The translations under genes and the position numbers were made by a program. Positions 46,762 through 55,695 of a stretch of 64,000 nucleotides of DNA are shown here, one piece after another. The notes under the pieces are model-generated. The model did not search any database, was not told the DNA's origin, and was given only the letters and a program-made list of their open reading frames with translations. The DNA is from Nocardioides sp. Root140. GTDB lineage: Bacteria; Actinomycetota; Actinomycetes; Propionibacteriales; Nocardioidaceae. Location of the stretch: the NCBI RefSeq assembly GCF_001426745.1, contig NZ_LMFI01000003.1, forward strand, positions 95,837-159,836. Reading direction: 5' to 3'. Every line of letters starts with the position of its first letter. Positions within the stretch are counted from its first letter, which is position 1.

Positions 46762-46811
46762 CCCGGCGCGCACCCTTCTCCGGCGGCGGTTGCGCTGGCA
46801 GCGTGGACGAC

Positions 46812-47621
46812 ATGAGTGAGCTCCGCGCAGATGTCGCCGTGATCGGTGGCACGGGCTTCTACGCCCTGTTCGACGACGCCCCGACCGCCACGGTCACCAC
46901 GCCGTACGGCGCCCCGTCGGCACCCATCACGATCGGCTCCGTGGAAGGGCGCAACGTGGCCTTCCTGCCCAGGCACGGATTGCACCACGAGTACCCGCCG
47001 CACCGGATCAACTACCGGGCCAACCTGTGGGCGCTGGCCTCACTCGGCGTACGCCAGGTGCTGGCGCCGTGCGCAGTCGGCGGCCTGGGGACGAAGGTGC
47101 GTCCGGGATACATCGTGGTGCCCGACCAGCTGGTGGACCGGACCCAGGGCCGCATCCAGACCTTCGTCGAGACCGGCGCCGTGCACGTGCCCTTCGCGGA
47201 TCCCTACTGCGACGGCGTGACGAAGGCCCTGGCCGCCGGATCGCCCGACGTGATGGTCGGCGGCGCCATGGTCGTCATCGAGGGCCCGAGGTTCTCCACG
47301 CGCGCGGAGTCGCGCAGCTACGCGGAGTCCGGGTGGTCGCTGGTGAACATGACCGGCCATCCGGAAGCCGTGCTGGCTCGCGAGCTGCGGCTCTGCTACG
47401 CCCCGCTGGCCCTGGTCACCGACATGGACGCGGGGGACGACACCGGCACCGGGGTCGGCCAGGCGGACGTCTTCGCGCTGTTCCGGTCGAACCTCGACCG
47501 ACTCGGCACGCTGCTCCGGACCGCGATCACCGAGCTGCCCGATCCGACCGGATGCGCGTGTGCCACCTGGGCCGACGAGATCGAGCTGACCTATCCCTCG
47601 CCCACCGGCGCACCGTCGTGA
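46812..47621 (+). CDS. mtnP: S-methyl-5'-thioadenosine/purine phosphorylase-like protein
   Basis: The protein has 269 residues. ADVAVIGGTGFYALF, FLPRHG, HRINYRANLWALASLGV, VIEGPRFSTRAES and VNMTGHPEAVLARE are diagnostic of the MTAP/PNP family. The enzyme cleaves methylthioadenosine (or another purine nucleoside) with phosphate. ATG 46812 is preferred over the GTG three codons upstream. Its stop overlaps the epimerase start by 4 bp, a less usual partner that links it to sugar chemistry. Confidence 0.85.
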   Translation: MSELRADVAVIGGTGFYALFDDAPTATVTTPYGAPSAPITIGSVEGRNVAFLPRHGLHHEYPPHRINYRANLWALASLGVRQVLAPCAVGGLGTKVRPGYIVVPDQLVDRTQGRIQTFVETGAVHVPFADPYCDGVTKALAAGSPDVMVGGAMVVIEGPRFSTRAESRSYAESGWSLVNMTGHPEAVLARELRLCYAPLALVTDMDAGDDTGTGVGQADVFALFRSNLDRLGTLLRTAITELPDPTGCACATWADEIELTYPSPTGAPS

Positions 47622-48652
47622 AGGTCCTGCTGACCGGCTCCGCGGGCTTCATCGGCTCCGCGGTGAAGCGCCGGCTCGAGGAACGTGGTGACGAGGTGGT
47701 CGCGGTCGACGTGATGCTCGACCTGGCCCACGGCGCCACGACTCCACCCGTTGGCACGCACCGGCTCGACGTACGCGACGCCGATGCGTGGGCCGATCTG
47801 CTCAGCGGTGTCGACGCGGTGTGCCACCAGGCCGCCGTCGTCGGAGCCGGCGTACGCGTCGCCGACCTGCCGGTATATGCGTCGCACAACGACCTCGGCA
47901 CCGCTGTGCTGCTGGCCACCATGCACGAGGCGGGCGTACGCCGACTGGTGCTGGCCTCCTCGATGGTGGCCTACGGCGAGGGCGCCTACGAATGCCCCGA
48001 GCACGGGCCCCAGGCTCCCGGACCCCGCAGCACCGAGGACCTCGACGCAGGTCGGTTCGACCACGCCTGCCCGGTCTGCGGCCAGTCGTTGCGGTGGACC
48101 CTGGTCGACGAGGCGGCGCCCGTCGATCCGCGCAGCTCGTACGCCGCCAGCAAGGTGGCGCAGGAGCACTACGCCTCGGCGTGGGCACGCCACGCGGATG
48201 CGCACGCGATCGCCCTTCGCTACCACAACGTCTACGGACCTGGCATGCCCCGTGACACTCCCTATGCCGGAGTGGCGGCGATCTTCCGCTCGAGTCTCGA
48301 ACGTGGAGCGGCACCCCGGGTCTTCGAGGACGGCGCGCAGATGCGCGACTTCGTGCACGTCGACGACGTCGCCCGCGCCAACCTGGCCGCCCTCGACGCG
48401 GTGATCGCCGAGCCGGCGCCCTTCGCGGCGTACAACGTGTGCTCCGGCCGACCGATCTCCATTGCCGAGGTGGCCGACCGGCTCGCCGGTGCCGACGGGC
48501 CCTGTCCCGTCGTCACCGGGCAGTACCGCCTCGGCGACGTGCGCCACGTGGTCGCCTCACCCGAGAAGGCCGCCCGGGAACTGGGCTTCACCGCGCTGGT
48601 CCACCCCGACGAGGGCATCGCCGACTTCGCCACCGCGCCACTGCGCGACTGA
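47618..48652 (+). CDS. NAD-dependent epimerase/dehydratase with zinc-knuckle insertion
   Basis: The protein has 344 residues and an extended SDR fold: VLLTGSAGFIGSAV, SSMVAYGEG, S-x-YAASKVAQEHY (Tyr-x3-Lys catalytic pair) and RYHNVYGPGM. An insert near residues 126-160 contains ECPEHG and CPVCG, whose four Cys/His could bind zinc; ordinary UDP-sugar epimerases lack this. The GTG start overlaps the mtnP stop (GTGA). It probably modifies a nucleotide sugar. Confidence 0.85.
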   Translation: MKVLLTGSAGFIGSAVKRRLEERGDEVVAVDVMLDLAHGATTPPVGTHRLDVRDADAWADLLSGVDAVCHQAAVVGAGVRVADLPVYASHNDLGTAVLLATMHEAGVRRLVLASSMVAYGEGAYECPEHGPQAPGPRSTEDLDAGRFDHACPVCGQSLRWTLVDEAAPVDPRSSYAASKVAQEHYASAWARHADAHAIALRYHNVYGPGMPRDTPYAGVAAIFRSSLERGAAPRVFEDGAQMRDFVHVDDVARANLAALDAVIAEPAPFAAYNVCSGRPISIAEVADRLAGADGPCPVVTGQYRLGDVRHVVASPEKAARELGFTALVHPDEGIADFATAPLRD

Positions 48653-48690
48653 CCTCCGGAGCGCTTGGCGGCCGAACCACCCGCGAGCGG

Positions 48691-50055
48691 TCACCAGCCG
48701 GTGTTGACCAGGTGCGCCAACAACAGCGTCCAGCAGGCCTGCCCGACGAGTGCCGGCCCTCGCCACCGCTTCGGCAGGGCGACCACGGCCAGCGTCAGCC
48801 AGGGCATGAACGGCAGCCAGATCCGCTCCACCTCGGCCTTGCTCATCAACGACAGGTCGGCCACGACCATCGCGGCCAACGCCCCGACGACCAGGGCCAG
48901 GGGAGCCCGGGGGAGATCGCGCAGCCGGGCGAGTCCGGCGGTCGCCCACGGCCCCACAGTGGCCACCACCAGCGCGAGGTCGGCCCACAACCAGTAGCTC
49001 GCGGGGCGCAGCGACGCGACGCCGTCCCAGTAGCGCTCACGCAGCACCGTGAAGCCCTCCGGCCACCAGTAGCCGAACGGCGCCAGGGACAAGGGCACCG
49101 CCAGCGCCACCAGCGCCGTCGGCAACAGGGGCCTCCACGATCGGGCCGTGAACAGCACGGCGAGGGCGAGGCACCCGAAGAGTCCCAGCCCGTAGGAGAG
49201 CAGGACCAGGCTGCCCAACAGGAGGCCGGAGGGGACGCTCCACCACAGTGACCGGGAGGCGGCGAGGGCAAGCGCGGCCAGGCCCCAGGCCGCCACCGCC
49301 GCCATCACGGCGTCCGCACTGACGGCCAGCAGCAGGGCAGCCGGCGTCAGGACCAGGTACGGCGCCGCCCGGCGACCGACCTCATCGGCGTCGAGGGCGC
49401 GCAGCGTGACCAGCACGGCGGGCACGATCGTCGCCGCCAGCACGGTCACCACGAGCCCGGCGGCGAGGTCTCCGCCCAGCCCGATCCGGGCCAGGAACAC
49501 GAAGAACAGGGTCATCCCGGGCGGATGGCCCGAGACATGCACCGGCCAGTTGTCCGCGGCGTCGAGTGGCACCCTGTCGACGAACTCGCCGAGGAAGACG
49601 GGCACGTCGTGCACCGAACGCGCGGTCTCCAGGTATTCGTTCGGTTCGCCGAGCACGCCGGAGATGCCGGACGTGCCGTCGATCGTGGCCAGGGACACCA
49701 GCCACGCCAGGGAGGCGAGGAAGGTGGCGACCGCCAGGCGGGCGAAGGGCAGGCGTTGCGCCAGGGAAGCGCCTCGGGTCACGACGAGTGCCGCGATCAC
49801 GAGTGCCGGCAGCGTTCCCGGACCGACGCGTGGATCGAGCCAGCCCTGCCAGGGCGGGAAGCCCTCGGGCGCACTGAACCGCGAGTGCACCTCCCACCCG
49901 GTCAGCAACGGCGCCAGGATCGCCGCGGCGACGAGCACGAGTCCGGCGGCGAGTCCCAGCCACGGAGCGACCCCACTCGACGAGCCCACGCGGGGTGATG
50001 CCGGGCGTGACGCGTGCGCCCCTGAAGGGCGCGGTCCTGGGGCGGTTCGGGTCAC
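48691..50055 (-). CDS. GT-C-type multi-spanning membrane protein
   Basis: The protein has about 454 residues and roughly 11 helices. GHPPGMTLFFVFLARIG after a D-rich loop (DNWPVHVSG) resembles mannosyltransferase/GT-C proteins of actinobacteria. The GTG at 50055 is preferred: TAGACT lies 7 bases upstream (50063-50068) and would make a leaderless transcript. An in-frame ATG at 50115 would add 20 poorly conserved residues. It is divergent from the GT2 operon, so it may share its control. Confidence 0.65.
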   Translation of the reverse strand: MTRTAPGPRPSGAHASRPASPRVGSSSGVAPWLGLAAGLVLVAAAILAPLLTGWEVHSRFSAPEGFPPWQGWLDPRVGPGTLPALVIAALVVTRGASLAQRLPFARLAVATFLASLAWLVSLATIDGTSGISGVLGEPNEYLETARSVHDVPVFLGEFVDRVPLDAADNWPVHVSGHPPGMTLFFVFLARIGLGGDLAAGLVVTVLAATIVPAVLVTLRALDADEVGRRAAPYLVLTPAALLLAVSADAVMAAVAAWGLAALALAASRSLWWSVPSGLLLGSLVLLSYGLGLFGCLALAVLFTARSWRPLLPTALVALAVPLSLAPFGYWWPEGFTVLRERYWDGVASLRPASYWLWADLALVVATVGPWATAGLARLRDLPRAPLALVVGALAAMVVADLSLMSKAEVERIWLPFMPWLTLAVVALPKRWRGPALVGQACWTLLLAHLVNTGW

Positions 50056-50114
50056 AATCGCGAGTCTAGGTTCGCGAAACGGCCTCGCCCCGGGTCGGGC
50101 AGGTGACGTCATCA

Positions 50115-50123
50115 CTTCGTAAG
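50115..50123. promoter_or_regulatory. CTTCGTAAG motif before the GT2 operon
   Basis: CTTCGTAAG contains TCGTAAG, the reverse complement of the CTTACGA repeat upstream of mtnP. A weaker second half-site (ACGTCAT at 50106) lies 11 bp away. It sits 46 bp upstream of the GT2 start. Binding by the response regulator is inferred from spacing only. Confidence 0.35.
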
Positions 50124-50169
50124 CAGCAGGGACGGTTCAGCGACCGCTCCGCGGCCTAGCGTCAATGAC

Positions 50170-50916
50170 ATGACTTCAACACCCTCCATCGACGTGGTGC
50201 TGCCCTGCCGTGACGAGGCACCGGCGCTGACGGCACTGTTGCCCCGCATCCCTGACGGAATGCGGGTGATCGTGGTCGACAACGGCTCCACCGACACCAC
50301 CGCCGACGTGGCCCGAGACCTCGGGGCCACGGTCGTGACCGAGCCCGAGGCCGGCTACGGCGCTGCCGTTGCGGCCGGACTCGACGCGGCCACCGCCGAC
50401 ATCGTGGCCTTCATGGACGGCGACGGTTCCTTCGACCCGGCGGACCTCACCGAGCTCGTCGCCGACGTGGTCGCCGGACGCGTCGACCTCGCCGCGGGAC
50501 GTCGACGTCCGGCAGCGAGGGGTGTCTGGCCGTGGCACGCCCGGTTCGGCAACGCGCTGATCGCGTGGTGGCTGCGCCGACGGATCGGGCTGCCGCTGAG
50601 CGACCTCGCCGCGATGCGCGTCGTGCGCCGTGAGGCACTGCTCGAACTCCACATCCAGGATCGACGGTTCGGCTACCCCGTCGAGCTCCTGCAGTCCGCG
50701 GTGCATGCCGACTGGCGGTTCTCCGAGCACGACGTCTCCTACGGGCCGCGCGCGGCCTGCACCCGCTCGAAGGTCTCCGGTTCGTTCCTCGGCACCGTGC
50801 GGACGGCGCGGGACTTCCGCCGGGTGCTCGCCGACGGCCACCACGACGGCCCCGGCGCCGGTCGAGCCGACGGCCGCCGTACGGGCGGAACCTCTCTCGA
50901 CGGGAGTCGGGCATGA
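50170..50916 (+). CDS. Glycosyltransferase family 2
   Basis: The protein has 248 residues. IDVVLPCRDEAPALTALLPRI and VDNGSTDTTADVA are the nucleotide-sugar binding start of GT-A enzymes, AFMDGDGSFDP is the DxD site, and SDLAAMRVVRREAL follows. No C-terminal membrane helices are present, unlike typical DPM synthases. It is the first gene of a seven-gene operon; its stop overlaps the DUF2064 start by 4 bp. Confidence 0.9.
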   Translation: MTSTPSIDVVLPCRDEAPALTALLPRIPDGMRVIVVDNGSTDTTADVARDLGATVVTEPEAGYGAAVAAGLDAATADIVAFMDGDGSFDPADLTELVADVVAGRVDLAAGRRRPAARGVWPWHARFGNALIAWWLRRRIGLPLSDLAAMRVVRREALLELHIQDRRFGYPVELLQSAVHADWRFSEHDVSYGPRAACTRSKVSGSFLGTVRTARDFRRVLADGHHDGPGAGRADGRRTGGTSLDGSRA

Positions 50917-51569
50917 GGGCGCAACCGCTGGTGCTGGCCAAGGCGCCGCGTCCCGGGCTGGTGAAGACCCGACTGGCCGCCACCGTCGGCGACGACGCTG
51001 CTGCGGAGCTCGCCGCGTTGTGCCTGCTCGACACGATCGCGGCCTGCAGCGCGGCGTCCGCGCGGTGCCACCTGGCCCTGGCCGGGGACCTCGCAGGGGT
51101 GGTGCTCGAGGACGAGCTCCGCCGGTCCCTGATCGGGTGGAGGGTCTTCGCGCAGCAGGGGGACGGTCTGGCGGAGCGCATCGCGCACGCCCACGCGACG
51201 ATCGCCGGACCGGTGGTGCAGGTCGGCATGGACACCCCGCAGGTCACTGCCGACGACCTCGCCGCCGCCGACGCGGCACTGGAGGACAGCCCGGCCGTCC
51301 TGGGCCACGCGGACGACGGCGGGTGGTGGCTGCTCGGGTTGCAGGACCCGTCGCGGGCCGGCGTCCTCACCGACGTCCCGATGTCGCAAGCCGACACCGG
51401 CACGCGCACGGCCCGGGCCCTGCTGGGTGCCGGCCTTCACATCGAGGTCGTACGCCGACTGCGCGACGTCGACACCGCGGAGGATGCGGAGATCGTGGCG
51501 CGGCTGGCACCGGGCACGAGGTTCGGCCGTCGCTGGCACGAACTGCCTGTCAGGAGCCCGGTCCGATGA
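50913..51569 (+). CDS. DUF2064/TIGR04282-type glycosyltransferase
   Basis: The protein has 218 residues. LVLAKAPRPGLVKTRLAATVG is the signature start and GMDTPQVTADDLAAADAAL...LGHADDGGWWLLGL the rest of the nucleotidyl/glycosyl-transferase-like fold. Family members are annotated as arsenosugar biosynthesis glycosyltransferases, but a role in arsenic cannot be assumed. It overlaps both neighbours by 4 bp. Confidence 0.85.
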   Translation: MRAQPLVLAKAPRPGLVKTRLAATVGDDAAAELAALCLLDTIAACSAASARCHLALAGDLAGVVLEDELRRSLIGWRVFAQQGDGLAERIAHAHATIAGPVVQVGMDTPQVTADDLAAADAALEDSPAVLGHADDGGWWLLGLQDPSRAGVLTDVPMSQADTGTRTARALLGAGLHIEVVRRLRDVDTAEDAEIVARLAPGTRFGRRWHELPVRSPVR

Positions 51570-52219
51570 GCACCGACGTGTCGTTCACCTCGACGTTCTC
51601 GGCATTGCTGTCCGGTCACCCCACGGTCGTGGTCGGGGTGGACAGCTCTCCGACACCGATCCCGGTCGAGCGCTGGTCGGCACCGGCCGACGAGGACGAC
51701 AAGCGCATCCTGACGCTGTGCCACGGTCCCACGCTCGACATCGGGTGCGGCCCCGGCCGGATGGCGATGGCCCTTGCGGAGACGGGTCGTATCGCGCTCG
51801 GTATCGACGTCGTGGCCGAGGCTGTCGCCCAGACCCGGCGCCGTGGTGCCTCGGCGCTGCAACGCGACGTGTTCGCCGAGGTGCCGGCCGAAGGCAGATG
51901 GGGGACCGTGCTCCTGGCCGACGGCAACATCGGCATCGGCGGCGACCCGGTGGCGCTGTTCCGCCGGGCGGGGGACCTGCTCGCGCCCGGAGGCCGTGCC
52001 GTGGTCGAGGTGGCCGAGCCTGGGGTCGAGTCGCGCACCGTCTGGGCGGTCCTCGAGTCCCAGGGCGGCAAGCACCGATCGCGCCCGTTCCGTTGGGCCG
52101 TGCTCGGCGTGGACGGGCTGGCCGACGCGGCCGCAGCGAGTGACCTGGTCGTCAGCGAGGTGCACGAGATCGGCGGCCGGTGGGTGGCCGTCCTGGTGCG
52201 CGGGGAGCGCCGCTCATGA
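51566..52219 (+). CDS. SAM-dependent methyltransferase
   Basis: The protein has 217 residues. Motif I is TLDIGCGPGRMAMAL (near 54), followed by ALGIDVVAEAV and VLLADGNIGIGGDPVALFRRA. The LLADGNIGIGG loop, with no obvious general base, resembles small-metabolite methyltransferases. Coupled to genes on both sides by 4-bp overlaps. The substrate may be the sugar product of the two upstream transferases; that is inference. Confidence 0.85.
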   Translation: MSTDVSFTSTFSALLSGHPTVVVGVDSSPTPIPVERWSAPADEDDKRILTLCHGPTLDIGCGPGRMAMALAETGRIALGIDVVAEAVAQTRRRGASALQRDVFAEVPAEGRWGTVLLADGNIGIGGDPVALFRRAGDLLAPGGRAVVEVAEPGVESRTVWAVLESQGGKHRSRPFRWAVLGVDGLADAAAASDLVVSEVHEIGGRWVAVLVRGERRS

Positions 52220-53367
52220 GGGCCCCGGCCGAGACCGACTTCACCTCACGGCTGAGGTCGCCTGCGGTCGCCGCCCGCATCGGTGTCTGGCTCGGCGTGT
52301 GCTTCGCCCTGGCGTTCGTGACCGGGGTGATCAGCCACTACGCCCAACTGCCGCACCCGATCGTGCCGTTGCCGACGTCGCCGTCATGGGGCTACCGGCT
52401 GACCCAGGGCCTGCACGTCGCCTCGGGCACGGCAGCGATCCCGCTGCTGCTGGTCAAGCTGTGGTGCGTCTACCCGAAGCTCTTCGCCGCACTGCCCAGG
52501 TCGTTGCGCACGGGCCTTCTCACCGCCCTCGAACGGGGCTCGATCGCCGTACTGGTGTCGGCGTCGATCTTCCAGCTGGCGACAGGCCTTGCGAACTCCG
52601 CGCAGTGGTACCCGTGGGAGTTCCCGTTCCGCAGCTCGCACTACGCGCTGGCCTGGATCGCGATCGGAGCGCTGGCCGTGCACATCGCCGTCAAGCTGCC
52701 GGTCATCCGTGAGGCCCTGGGCGCGCCCCTGGAGTCGACGGAGCTCGACCGGCCCGAAGCCTCGGTGCCCGGCGCGGTGAGTCGTCGTACGGTCCTGCGC
52801 ACGACGTGGGTCAGTGCCGGCGCCGCGGTGTTGTTGACCGCAGGAGCCACGGTGCCGTGGCTGCGCCGGGTCTCGCTCTTCGCCGTGCGCACCGGGGAGG
52901 GGCCGCAGGGCGTGCCGGTCAACCGCTCGGCGCGGGCCGCTGCGATCGATCCGGCCGCGACGGGCGAGGCCTACCGGCTGGTGGTGCGCCACGGAGACCG
53001 CTCACGTGAGCTCAGCCTCGCCGACCTCAAGGCTCTCCCGCAGCGCACTGAAGACCTGCCGATCGCCTGCGTCGAGGGATGGAGTGCCGGTGCCACCTGG
53101 ACCGGGGTGAGGGTCCGTGACCTCCTCGACCTCGTGGAGGCACCGTCCGACACCGAGGTACTGGTGCGGTCGCTGCAACGTCGCGGCGGCTACGCACAGT
53201 CGGTGCTCCCGGGGTCGTACGCAGACCACGACGACACGTTGCTGGCGCTCGAGCTGAACGGCGAGACGCTGGACTCCGATCACGGCTACCCGGCGCGCCT
53301 CATCGCGCCGAACCGGCCCGGGGTGCTGCAGACGAAATGGGTCAACGAGCTGGAGGTGCTCCCATGA
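52216..53367 (+). CDS. Membrane-anchored sulfite-oxidase-like molybdopterin oxidoreductase
   Basis: The protein has 383 residues. Residues 1-165 hold four helices with His41, His67, His142 and His156, a pattern suited to haem b. Near 188-212 an internal Arg pair (SRRTVLR) begins another hydrophobic segment. The C-terminal domain contains ACVEGWSAGATWTGV, with Cys285 as the molybdenum ligand, and DHGYPARLIAP. A membrane cytochrome-plus-Moco enzyme working outside the membrane is likely. It overlaps the next gene by 4 bp. Confidence 0.85.
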   Translation: MRAPAETDFTSRLRSPAVAARIGVWLGVCFALAFVTGVISHYAQLPHPIVPLPTSPSWGYRLTQGLHVASGTAAIPLLLVKLWCVYPKLFAALPRSLRTGLLTALERGSIAVLVSASIFQLATGLANSAQWYPWEFPFRSSHYALAWIAIGALAVHIAVKLPVIREALGAPLESTELDRPEASVPGAVSRRTVLRTTWVSAGAAVLLTAGATVPWLRRVSLFAVRTGEGPQGVPVNRSARAAAIDPAATGEAYRLVVRHGDRSRELSLADLKALPQRTEDLPIACVEGWSAGATWTGVRVRDLLDLVEAPSDTEVLVRSLQRRGGYAQSVLPGSYADHDDTLLALELNGETLDSDHGYPARLIAPNRPGVLQTKWVNELEVLP

Positions 53368-53861
53368 CCGCACCTCCCGTGGCTCGGCCCCTCATGATCG
53401 GCCGGGGGATGTTGGTGGCGGCCGGGGTGGCAGCAGGTGCGTGGGGCGCCTGGCTGCTGTACGACGCGACGCCGTGGGACCGCTGGCCGAACCTGCTGGT
53501 CTGGCTGGCCGGTGGCGTGCTCCTGCACGACGCCGTGCTGGCGCCGGTGGTCCTCGTGCTCGGCTGGTCCGCGGCGCGCGTCGTGCCCTGGTTCAGGAGT
53601 CCGGTCGTCGTCGGCGCCGTGTTGCTCGGTGCGCTGACCCTGGTGGCCGTGCCGGTACTCGGCGGGTGGGGTCGCCGACCCGACAACCCGACGCTGCTCG
53701 ACCGCGACTACACCGCCGGCTGGTTCATGATGGCCGGCGGCATCCTGGTCGGCGTGCTCGTGGCCGCTGCCGTCGTACGATCGCGAATGACAGAGATCGG
53801 TGCCCCGGAACGGGCACCGGCAGAGGATGGTGATGATGGCGAACGTCCTGGTCGTCGATGA
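53364..53861 (+). CDS. Small membrane protein
   Basis: The protein has 165 residues and four predicted helices (MLVAAGVAAGAWGAWLLY, LVWLAGGVLLHDAVLAPVVLVLG, VVVGAVLLGALTLVAVPVL, WFMMAGGILVGVLVAAAVV). Its start overlaps the upstream stop by 4 bp and its last codons overlap the regulator start, so it is a real link in the operon. I do not recognise the family; it may assist the molybdoenzyme or the sensor kinase. Confidence 0.8.
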   Translation: MTAPPVARPLMIGRGMLVAAGVAAGAWGAWLLYDATPWDRWPNLLVWLAGGVLLHDAVLAPVVLVLGWSAARVVPWFRSPVVVGAVLLGALTLVAVPVLGGWGRRPDNPTLLDRDYTAGWFMMAGGILVGVLVAAAVVRSRMTEIGAPERAPAEDGDDGERPGRR

Positions 53862-54528
53862 CGACGCGACGGTTCGTGAGGTGGTGGTGAGCTACCTGCG
53901 CGCCAACAAGCACGACGTGGTCGAGGCCGCCGACGGTGAGTCTGCCGTCGAGGCCGCGATGCGGCGTACGCCGGACCTCGTCGTCCTCGACCTCATGCTG
54001 CCCGGCATCGACGGGTTCGAGGTCGCCCGGCAGCTCCGCCTGACCAGTGAGGTGCCGATCGTGATGCTGACCGCCCGGAGCAGCGAGACCGACCGGGTGG
54101 TCGGCCTCGAGCTCGGCGCCGACGACTACGTGAGCAAGCCGTTCAGCCCCCGCGAGCTGGCGCTGCGGGTCGAGTCGGTGCTGCGCCGCACCTCGGGTCG
54201 TACGCCGACCCTGCCCGACGTACTCACCGACGGTGACCTGGTGATCGACCACCCGCGCCGTCAGGTCACCCGGGCCGGTGCGCCGTTGACGCTGACCGGT
54301 CGCGAGTACGACCTGTTGCGGTTCCTGGTGGCGCACCCCGAGGTGACCTATTCGCGTGAAGAGCTCCTCGAGCTGGTCTGGGGCTGGAGCTTCGGCGACC
54401 GCTCGACCGTGACCGTGCACGTGCGCCGGGTCAGGGAGAAGGTCGAGGCCGATCCGACCCACCCGGTGCGACTGTGCACGGTGTGGGGCGTCGGCTACCT
54501 GTGGTCCGCGTCTGGAGGCGACCGATGA
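53833..54528 (+). CDS. Response regulator, OmpR family
   Basis: The protein has about 231 residues. Receiver: VVDDD, D53 in VVLDLMLP, K in VSKPFSP. Winged helix: LTGREYDLLRFLVAHPEVTYSREELLELVWGW and VHVRRVREKVEADPTHPVRLCTVWGVGYLW. AGAGG lies 6 bases upstream of ATG 53833; ATG 53836 is possible. Its stop overlaps the kinase start by 4 bp. It probably binds the CTTACGA direct repeats in the cluster. Confidence 0.9.
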   Translation: MMANVLVVDDDATVREVVVSYLRANKHDVVEAADGESAVEAAMRRTPDLVVLDLMLPGIDGFEVARQLRLTSEVPIVMLTARSSETDRVVGLELGADDYVSKPFSPRELALRVESVLRRTSGRTPTLPDVLTDGDLVIDHPRRQVTRAGAPLTLTGREYDLLRFLVAHPEVTYSREELLELVWGWSFGDRSTVTVHVRRVREKVEADPTHPVRLCTVWGVGYLWSASGGDR

Positions 54529-55667
54529 CCGGCGACGCGTTCTGGACCATCGTGCTGGTCGCCTCTCTCTCGGCTGCGGTGGTCGGCATGCTCGGCTTCG
54601 CGGCCAGCTGGCTGGTCAGGCAGCGGTCGCTGGTCTGGCACCTCGCGATCCTTGCCCTGGTGGCGGTGCTGGCTCCGTTGGTGGGCCTGATCGCGGTGAC
54701 CCGGATGATGTTCTTCTCGGGCCACGACCTTGCCGTGGCGACGTACGTCGGCATCGTCGCGGCCGTCGTGACCCTCGGAGTTGCGATCGGGCTGGGCCTG
54801 GCCATCGGACAGTGGTCGGGCGCCGTGCAGCGCAACGTCCGGCAACTCGGTGGGGACGGCGAGCTCGCACCGCCCAGCGGTGCGAAGGAGTTCCGTGACC
54901 TCAGCACCGCACTGCACGAGACCCGCCGCGAGCTGGCCACGTCGCGCGAACGCGAGCAGCTGCTCGACCAGTCGCGGCGCGACCTGGTCTCGTGGGTCTC
55001 CCACGACCTGCGCACCCCGCTGGCCGGGCTGCGGGCGATGTCGGAGGCCCTCGAGGACGGCATGGCCGCCGACCCGCAGCGCTACCTGACCCAGATCCGG
55101 CAGGACGTCGACCGGATGGCGACGATGGTCGACGACCTCTTCGAGCTGTCAAGGATCCACGCCGGCGTGCTGGTGCCGCAGCGCGAGACCGTGCTGCTGC
55201 ACGACCTGGTCAGCGAGGCCATCGCCAGCCTCGACCCGGTCGCCCGCACGCGCGACGTCAGGGTGGGTGGCGCTGTCCAGGACGGCATCTGTGTCTCGGC
55301 CGACCCGGCGGCCCTCTCGAGGGCCCTCTCGAACCTGATCATGAACGCGATCCGGCACACGCCGCCCTCGGGCGAGGTGCAGGTGCGTGCCGAGCAGGTC
55401 GAGGGCGGCGTCGTGCTCAGTGTCGCGGACCAGTGCGGCGGCATCGCCGAGCACGACATGACCCAGGTCTTCGAGGTCGGTTGGCAGGGCTCGTCGGCCC
55501 GTACGCCGGACCGTGACCTGGGCGGCCGGGCCGGGCTGGGGCTGGCCATCGTGCGCGGCATCGTCGAGGCCCACGACGGGGTGGTCGGCGTCGAGAACCT
55601 CGAGTCCGCCGACGGGTGCCGGTTCCTGATCCGGCTGCCCTCGTCACCGGAGGTCGCCGCGGTCTGA
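54525..55667 (+). CDS. Sensor histidine kinase
   Basis: The protein has 380 residues. Three or four N-terminal helices (about 8-95) are followed by a short HAMP-like linker, an H-box [13 protein letters not shown] with H160, an N-box (NLIMNAIRHTP), and G boxes (DQCGGIAEHD, GRAGLGLAIVRG). There is no large external loop, so it may sense a membrane signal. It completes the two-component pair at the end of the operon. Confidence 0.9.
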   Translation: MTGDAFWTIVLVASLSAAVVGMLGFAASWLVRQRSLVWHLAILALVAVLAPLVGLIAVTRMMFFSGHDLAVATYVGIVAAVVTLGVAIGLGLAIGQWSGAVQRNVRQLGGDGELAPPSGAKEFRDLSTALHETRRELATSREREQLLDQSRRDLVSWVSHDLRTPLAGLRAMSEALEDGMAADPQRYLTQIRQDVDRMATMVDDLFELSRIHAGVLVPQRETVLLHDLVSEAIASLDPVARTRDVRVGGAVQDGICVSADPAALSRALSNLIMNAIRHTPPSGEVQVRAEQVEGGVVLSVADQCGGIAEHDMTQVFEVGWQGSSARTPDRDLGGRAGLGLAIVRGIVEAHDGVVGVENLESADGCRFLIRLPSSPEVAAV

Positions 55668-55695
55668 CGCCGGGCCATTGACGAAACTCTCTTGT

